Both the position numbers and the translations under genes were made by a program. Source: Echinochloa phyllopogon (taxonomy: Eukaryota > Streptophyta > Magnoliopsida > Poales > Poaceae). Taken from it: 64,000 nucleotides of DNA. Location: NCBI GenBank assembly GCA_033239725.1, contig BTCW01000003.1, positions 5,057,501 through 5,121,500 on the forward strand, read 5' to 3'. Below, one piece after another: positions 58,005-64,000 of the stretch; the stretch's first letter is position 1, and each line of letters opens with the position of its first letter. The notes below the pieces were generated by a model. The model ran no database searches and was not told the DNA's origin. It saw only the letters and a list, made by a program, of their open reading frames with translations.

Positions 58005-59468
58005 TTATGCGCTTGGCAGTTGTGTTTGTGTGCCACCTCTTTCCTCAAGCGACCCCAGGAAGCTCAACCGGTCCAACTCATACCCATACATGTCTCCCCA
58101 CGGCTCGTCGCTTTCGCCATTGCGCAACACCTTATCGATCTTGTAGGTACAAAGGTTCAGAGTGTAACAGCGCTCCTCTCCACCACGACCATGGCCACCA
58201 ATCCTCACCGTGAAGAAGATGATGTTGCTCTTCTCATAGAACCAGCGCAGCTTCACCGATGTCGTCAATGTCGCAGCTCTCAACTCCGGCATGGCATCCG
58301 GTACATAAAAATGGATAATTCGCTGTAGCCGCCAGTGACCGTTCAAGGTGCCGTCGCGGTCGCGGAGGCACAGCATGTCTCCGTCGTGGCTTCTTCGGAA
58401 CACAAGTCTCATCTCCGTCCTCCCGGCCATCGCCTGACCGGTGGCGGCGGCCACCTTGGCCCACCAAAGCCTGCCGTCCGGCGCCAACCACAGCAAGCTT
58501 TCGTCCCGGTCGTAGAGGGAAGGCGTCGACATGCCCTTGACGACGGCGGCAGTGGCGGTGGCGGCGGCGATCTCCGTCGGCGGCAGCGCGAGCAGGGCGA
58601 ACCTGAGATGGGGCCAGAAGACGACGCCGTGGTGCACGACGGCGGCGCGCGTGGCGTGCAGCCGCGCCCTGCCCACCCTCGCGCCGGACACCCGCGCCTC
58701 GGGCCCCCAGCCGCCGGCGCCGGAGGAGAAGCTCCGCGCCGCCGTGAAGCCGCGGCGGTTGTAGACGTCGTCCCCAGCGGTCGTCGCCGGTGTGCCATCG
58801 TCGTGGAAGTGCTGGAGGTCGCCGGCGGTGAGCAGCGCGCACGCGTAGTACGGCCGGGGGCTGTCGTTGCCGCGCAGCCACGGGAGGAAATCCCGCTCGC
58901 CGGTGGCGGGGTTGCACACGCACAGCCGGAGCGCGCCGCGGCCGCTCTTGGTGCGGCGGATCTCGGCGGCGAGGAGGCCGTCGCGGGAGGCGGCGACGAC
59001 GCGGGAGGAGGCGTCGAACAGCCGGTGGCCGTAGCCGCGGACGAGGCCGCCGAACAAGGGCTGGCCGAGCCAGAGGGGCCGTGGCGCTGGCGCCGTCGTC
59101 GTCGTCGATGCGGCGGTGTCGGCGGCCATGTTGAGGTGGAAGAAACGGACGAAGCGTTTCGACCGGAGAGGGCGGGGAGCGTGGCTGCAGATGAAGGCAG
59201 CGTTGGTGGAGACCAGGCCGCGACACCGGCGGCAGGTGGCGGCGCACCGGACGAGGTCGGCGGTGTTGCCGGAGACGCGTGAGAGGATGGTGATGACAAG
59301 GTCGTCGTCTAGGCGCATGCCATCTTCCTCGGCATGAGCATGCAGTGTCGCTCCTGACGTCCGTGACCGCTTCATGAAGTTCCGCTGGACTGATAGCCCG
59401 GCAGGCTTGCTGCTTGCGGCGGCGCCGGAGACAGAATCCGACCGCCGGCGACGAACGGGAGGCACCAT
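58005..59468 (-). CDS. F-box family protein, intronless
   Basis: A single open frame of 487 residues. The N-terminal ~50 residues are basic and Ser-rich. A divergent F-box follows at about 52-93 (LDDDLVITILSRVSGNTADL, then RCAATCRRCRGLVS), which would bind a SKP1-like protein in an SCF ubiquitin ligase. The C-terminal ~390 residues are a domain common in large grass F-box families, with SRDGLLAAEIRR, LCVCNPATGERDFLP and YTLNLCTYKIDKVLRN. Substrate unknown. Intronless, very GC-rich structure is normal for grass F-box genes. It is homologous to the disrupted F-box copy 1 kb further on, which has the same RCAATCR motif, in opposite orientation. Confidence 0.9.
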   Translation of the reverse strand: MVPPVRRRRSDSVSGAAASSKPAGLSVQRNFMKRSRTSGATLHAHAEEDGMRLDDDLVITILSRVSGNTADLVRCAATCRRCRGLVSTNAAFICSHAPRPLRSKRFVRFFHLNMAADTAASTTTTAPAPRPLWLGQPLFGGLVRGYGHRLFDASSRVVAASRDGLLAAEIRRTKSGRGALRLCVCNPATGERDFLPWLRGNDSPRPYYACALLTAGDLQHFHDDGTPATTAGDDVYNRRGFTAARSFSSGAGGWGPEARVSGARVGRARLHATRAAVVHHGVVFWPHLRFALLALPPTEIAAATATAAVVKGMSTPSLYDRDESLLWLAPDGRLWWAKVAAATGQAMAGRTEMRLVFRRSHDGDMLCLRDRDGTLNGHWRLQRIIHFYVPDAMPELRAATLTTSVKLRWFYEKSNIIFFTVRIGGHGRGGEERCYTLNLCTYKIDKVLRNGESDEPWGDMYGYELDRLSFLGSLEERGGTQTQLPSA

Positions 59469-59933
59469 GGTCGATATAGATCGATCGATCTAGAATGCGC
59501 AGCTGCTGCTGGCCGCCTGGCCTGCTGCGTGCAACGCACGGCGCACGTGCTTGAATCTTTGATGAGCAGAAAAGAAGGTATAAAATCCTATATGGAGCAG
59601 GAGATCCCGTGACGTGTAGTAAATCCATTCGAGCGATTCTGTTATATTATCTTTTCAGTTTTCATACATACGATTCAATCGCACGGAATATATTAGTCGC
59701 ATGGAATGGAAGGGAATAAAACGCCGGAATGCCTAACAGAGCTGGCTGGCTTTTCGGTCCAGGATTCAATTGAAAAGTTCTTTTTTTTTGAAAAAATTCA
59801 ATTCAAAAGTTTCCGGTGCAAAATTCCAAACAATCTATTATATATTGGATTTTCGTTCCCTTGCTGCACAATACTATTTGGTTTGCACCATATTTGAGTC
59901 AAGATAGTTTAGACGCCCCGGAAACTTATATTT

Positions 59934-60469
59934 GGGGTGTGTTTAGTTCTAAAAAGAGGAAGAGAAAGTTTGGTGAAAATATCACATCGGACACTGTAGC
60001 GCGCTGTAGCACTTTTCGTTTGTTTATGGTAAACATTGTCCTACCATGACCTAACTAGGCTCAAAAGATTCGTCTCGTCGTATACATCAAAACTATATAC
60101 TACCTCCGTATCGAAATATTTGTCGCCATTGACTTTTTCTTACAACTTTGACCATTCGTCTTATTCAAAAAAATTATCGCAAATATGCAAAAGGGTAAGC
60201 CAAGCTTAAAATACCTACAATAGTAAAGCATGTGACAAACAAAATGGATGGTACTTGCATAATGTTTTGAATAAGACGAATGGTCAAAGTTGTAGAAAAA
60301 AGTCAACGGCGACAAATATTTCGATATGGAGGGAGTAATTAGTTTTTTATTTACCTACATTTAATACTCCATGCACGAGGAGAGAGATTTGATGTGATAG
60401 ATGAATAGTGAAGTTTAGAAAGAGAATTTTTGAAAGTTTGGTGATGTGATCGGGAACTAAACCGGGCCC
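59934..60469. mobile_element. MITE interrupted by a nested Stowaway
   Basis: Same family as 14300-14556. The left end GGGGTGTGTTTAGTTCT is the inverse of GGGAACTAAACCGGGCCC at the right. Removal of 60100-60335 restores the sequence 'AACTATATA...TTAGTTTTTTATTTACC' found in the other copy. No coding. Confidence 0.8.
60100..60335. mobile_element. Stowaway MITE nested in another MITE
   Basis: Flanked by TA (60098-60099, 60336-60337). Termini CTACCTCCGTATCGAAATAT and inverse CTCCCTCCATATCGAAATAT; long inverted repeats reach inward ('GACCATTCGTCTTATTCAAA' against 'TTTGAATAAGACGAATGGTC'). Confidence 0.92.
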
Positions 60470-60608
60470 TATCTGTCAGGGCTTTGATAAATGTGGGGAC
60501 TCCCTCAATAAAAAAAGAGTTCAGAACAGAGACGCCACGGTCCACGGTGACCTACCCATTAATTATTGATCTCAAATCTGATGGAAACCTCGCGAATTGA
60601 ATCAACCA

Positions 60609-63600
60609 ATGGCGCCCCACGACGATATCCACCGGGAGCCGTCGGACACGGACATCGCGACCGCCGACGACATCCACCGGAGACAGAAACGACAGCGTTG
60701 CCATGACATGACAGCAACGCCGCCGCGGCTCCCGACGGACCTCATGGTGGAGATCGCTGGCCGCACCGACCCGGCCACCCTCGTACGCTGCGCCGCCACG
60801 TGCAGGGACCTCCGCCGCCACATCGCCGACCCGTCCCTCCGCCGCCGCCGCCGCCTTCGGCACGGCGACCGCTTCGTCCCGTCCCTCCTCCGCGGCCACC
60901 TAGTCAGGAGGTGGGACAACGACCTGCTCCTTGAGCTGGAGGACAGCTGTAACACCCTAAAATTCATCACAATTAAATTGTAGCAATTTCTGAATTTTCT
61001 AGGATTTATTAAGGCCTAAATAAATTTTCTATGATTTAATTGGAATTTCTAGCCTTTTATCAATTTAAACATAATTAAATAATTATTTTAATCAAAATAA
61101 GTTTTTGTTGCATTCATGCTGTTGCATATAATTTTTGGTTGCTAGTAAATCAAGTTGGAATTTAAATTTTGTTTAAATTCGAATTTGATTTGCTTTTGTT
61201 TGAGTTCTAAAAAAGTTAATTAGGCTGAGTTTAGATTAGGCCCCTTAACTCTTTGCAAAGTCCACTTTACACCCTTGAGCTTTCGGCCCAGTTCGATTTT
61301 CCTCCCCGCGCTCTTTTTCTTTTTCTAGAGGGCTGAATTCCTTTCGCTCGGCCCATTCTTTCCTTTTTCGGCCCGATGCGGCCCAACCAAACTCTTCTTT
61401 TTCTTTTTCTCCTGAGTCGCTAACAGGTGGGTCCCACCTATCAGGCCCTTCTTCCTCGCCGACTCGGACTCTCCCCCGACCGAGTCCGAGCGCCGCCGCC
61501 TCCGCCCCGACTCCGAGTCCCTCCTCTTCACGCACGCCGAGGCCGGTCTTCGACTAATATATAACCGCCGCCGGGCCCTTGAGTTTCCCCAACAAACCGA
61601 GCTCTGCAAGCCCTAGCCGAGCCGCACCACCGCCCAATTTTCCGCCGGCCGCCGCTCGCCGTCGTCCGTCGCCGTCGCAAGCCAAATCTCGCCGAGTTCG
61701 CTCCTGGTGAGTTCGCTTTTGCCCGCTCATCCTTTTCGTCGACTTCTTGTAGCAAGTTGAAGGCCGTAGCGTCGAGTTCGTGTCACCCGAGAGCTCCGCC
61801 GCCGCGCATGGCACCGCCGTCGTCGGCCACCGCTTGTGCGCCGTCCCAGCCACCCAGACCACCCTAGGTGAACTAGCCATTGCCTCGCGAGTCTGTAGGA
61901 CCAAGTCCCGTTCCAAACCGAGCAGTGTAGCGTTTTTCCGAGCCAAGTCCGACGAAGCTCCGCCGCGGAGGAGAGCGGCGCCGCCATCCCGGTCGTCGCC
62001 GTCGTCGGCCGAGATTCTGATCCATCCCTGGCCGTCCGATCGTGATCCAACAGCTCACATTAGATCGAGCGTTGTGTCAAACATGAGGAAAACGGTCGGC
62101 CGTGGTGTTTTTGCAAAAGAGCCCTTGAGTTTTCTGGAAATCAACCCGCAGTCCATCCTAGTTCAAAAGTATTTCAATTTAGGTCCTGTTTCTTCTGTTT
62201 TAGCCCCTGCAAGTTTTAAAATTATGCCCGAGGTCCAAGTTTTGACTTTTTACATGAAAACCCTCGTAGTTTAATACAAAATTATGTTTTAGCCCTCGAA
62301 TTTTCGCAGTTAAGCCCCTGGAACTTTAAAACTTTGCCAGCAAGTCCCTGAACCTTAGAAAAGCCATATCTTTTGCGTTTTAACTCCGATTTTAGTGATT
62401 CTCGCGCTCACGCGTTCGTTGTAACGCGTAGATTAGTTTTGTGCTGTTGTTTTCTTCTGTTGGAATTGTTTGGTGTACTGTTTCTTATTTAGTGTATTGT
62501 TTCTTTGCATGCGATTGTGTGATGCGATTAGGAAGCGAGCAGTTCGAGGATTTCTCTGAAGAACCAACTGTTGGAGAAGGATTTGAGCAGCAACAGAGTT
62601 GGGAAGAAGGCAAGTGTATTATGTCATGCAAATATCCTAATAACTATTAATTTCACCATCCATGCATGTGTCTTAATTTGATGGGTTCCTATTTAAGGAT
62701 TTGCCTAGCCACTATATTTTCCTGTCCCTGAAACTAGGTTATTTAATTAACTTTGAAGGTAGATGATGCTTAGCTTGCTCAACTGGGATTGGTTAAATGA
62801 ACCCCTACTCTATGTTCCAACTACTCTTTGAATTAATTAAATGGCAAGATCATATCTTTTTAACTGGAACATGGAGAACCACCCAGGAAAACAATACAAC
62901 CATGAGTGCCATGTGGCTCTGGCTTTGACTGACTAATTAGGTGCTCTAGTTTATGGTAGCTTTACTCGAAAGGGGCATGGGGGGCGGCGGTTGACGGGGT
63001 ATAACTCGGTCCTCTTGAGCTGTGGGCTTTGGTAAGAGACAGACCTCATTAGGGAGGGTTATCCTTTGCTTCTGAACCGGAAACCTTAGCGGGCTATCAT
63101 TTATTAGAGTGCTTTTGTAAAGGTCTCATAGTGAAACTCAGTATTCGGTCCACGTGGTGTGAGACGGGTGCATGCTTCGGCAATGGGGATCACGGCTTAT
63201 GGTGAAAGTGTACAACCTCTACAGAGTGTAAAACTGTTATAACAGCCGTGCTCACGGTCAAGAGCGGCCTGGACCCTTACATGATAATCATACTTGAACA
63301 TGGATTAAATTGTGGTTACTTGATTATGTTGAGATTATGACATTCATTAATTTGTGGGTGGTATATACTTTCGTTGCTAGTAAATAGTTGCTTAATAAAA
63401 CTTGACCAACTAAAAGTGTTTACTGCAGTATTGACAACTAGTCTTTTTGCCCCAGCCTTGTATGTCATATTACAATTGCTGAGCACGTCATGTGCTCATG
63501 CTTGTTTTCTTTCTTTTATTGCATCAACTACACCCGGAATGCTGCTCAGATTGGGAGAATTTTGAGGATTTCACTGCTGATTTTGAGGAGTTCTAGGCGA

Positions 63601-64000
63601 GTCTCCCCAGTCAACGCCTGTGGAGTTGGAGTCACTTTTGCTTCGTTAGATGAACGTTTATTTAAATCTTCCGCTATGACATTTGTGTCAACTCTGAGAT
63701 TGTAATAAATGCACTTTAATACTCTTTCATATGCATAGTTTATGAATATTCACTTGTGACGTCTACCATATGTGTGTAAACTTTATCCTGGCGCAGATAT
63801 GAGATGCATCTGGTTTTGCCTTTAAAACCGGGTGTGACAACAGCACCACCAGCAGCGCGGCGGCTGGCGGCAGAGCCGAGAAGCTCGTCGCCGCCGCAGC
63901 GCCGTGGTGCTTCCGGCCGCGCGATGATAAGGAACTATGCTATCCCATCACAGCTCGCGACGGCCTCGTCCTCGTCCAAGTCCGCGTGATCAACCAGCTG
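60609..64000 (+). pseudogene. second F-box gene, split by an LTR element and running off the window
   Basis: The 5' part, 60609-60947, encodes MAPHDDIHREP, an F-box-like LPTDLMVEIAGRTDPATLVRCAATCRDLR and DNDLLLELEDS. The 3' part resumes after the LTR element at 63845 in the same frame: TTSSAAGGRAEKLVAAAAPW, CFRPRDDKELCYPITARDGLV, LVQVRVINQL to the window end. Removing the insertion and one 5-bp target copy (ACAGC) makes the frame continuous. With the insertion, translation stops at 60983, so the gene is inactivated unless the insert is spliced out. It is a paralogue of the F-box gene at 58005-59468. Confidence 0.8.
60948..63839 (+). mobile_element. solo-LTR-like LTR retroelement (2.9 kb) with 5-bp target duplication
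   Basis: Starts TGTAACACCC and ends GGGTGTGACA, the TG...CA inverted ends of an LTR. The exact 5-bp duplication ACAGC lies at 60943-60947 and 63840-63844. No gag, protease, reverse transcriptase or integrase is readable and no internal second LTR pair was seen, so a solo long LTR of Gypsy type is most likely. Two short open stretches with FEDF motifs occur (near 62520-62610, SEQFEDFSEEPTVGEGFEQQ; near 63545-63595, NFEDFTADFEEF). The GC-rich 61430-61700 part contains reads such as TATATAACCGCC that may be the LTR promoter. Confidence 0.85.

Noticed and set aside
58335..59282. 315-codon open frame antisense to the F-box gene
   Set aside because: Shadow of the GC-rich F-box coding sequence; no start context or domain.

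Overview
This window is nuclear DNA from a grass (Poaceae). The signs are GC-rich monocot coding exons (CCG/GCC codons), GT-AG introns, Stowaway-type MITEs, CACTA, hAT and Mutator-type elements, LINE remnants, a long-LTR retroelement, and plant-only protein families (CDPK, NPF, DUF1685, plastid-type beta-glucosidase). The maize/sorghum-like plastid leader on the beta-glucosidase and a CACTA MITE carrying the 'TTTGCCGAGTG' motif lean towards a panicoid grass. The species cannot be fixed from sequence alone. There are no bacterial, organellar or CRISPR features.

Layout. 0-7.1 kb: a LINE end cut by the window edge, a four-EF-hand calmodulin-like gene (-), a second LINE remnant, and a 13-exon leucine-rich-repeat gene (-). 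7.6-12.1 kb: a 12-exon beta-glucosidase gene (-) with a Mutator-like element in intron 8 and a MITE end at the intron-1 donor. 12.1-20.7 kb: gene-poor, with a diverged local duplication, MITEs, a SINE head followed by tandem repeats, an exon-like duplicated segment and an orphan terminal exon. 20.8-23.6 kb: an 8-exon calcium-dependent protein kinase (+). 27.3-28.1 kb: a DUF1685 gene (+). 28.1-36.1 kb: gene-free, partly an ancient tandem duplication. 36.2-53.5 kb: a tandem NPF (NRT1/PTR) transporter cluster in birth-and-death evolution. It has one intact gene, one gene with a large in-frame 3' deletion, a 3' fragment split by a LINE and an hAT element, a badly decayed copy holding a CACTA MITE, and a frameshifted copy. 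54.5-56.8 kb: an INO80D/KANSL2-like zinc-finger gene (-). 58.0-59.5 kb: an intact intronless F-box gene (-). 60.6 kb to the end: a second F-box gene split by a 2.9-kb LTR element with a 5-bp target duplication.

How the parts relate. The genes do not form an operon or a pathway cluster. Two unlinked calcium sensors/decoders (CML, CDPK) are present. The only functional cluster is the NPF array, whose copies share promoter sequence and TATA position and differ mainly by deletions and insertions. I found no convincing previously undescribed biological system. The most informative observations are structural: well-resolved transposon insertions with target duplications, repeat-mediated gene deletion, and several tiny A-tailed insertions with long target duplications. 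Exon coordinates were read by eye from splice signals and reading-frame continuity, so individual boundaries may be off by a few bases.
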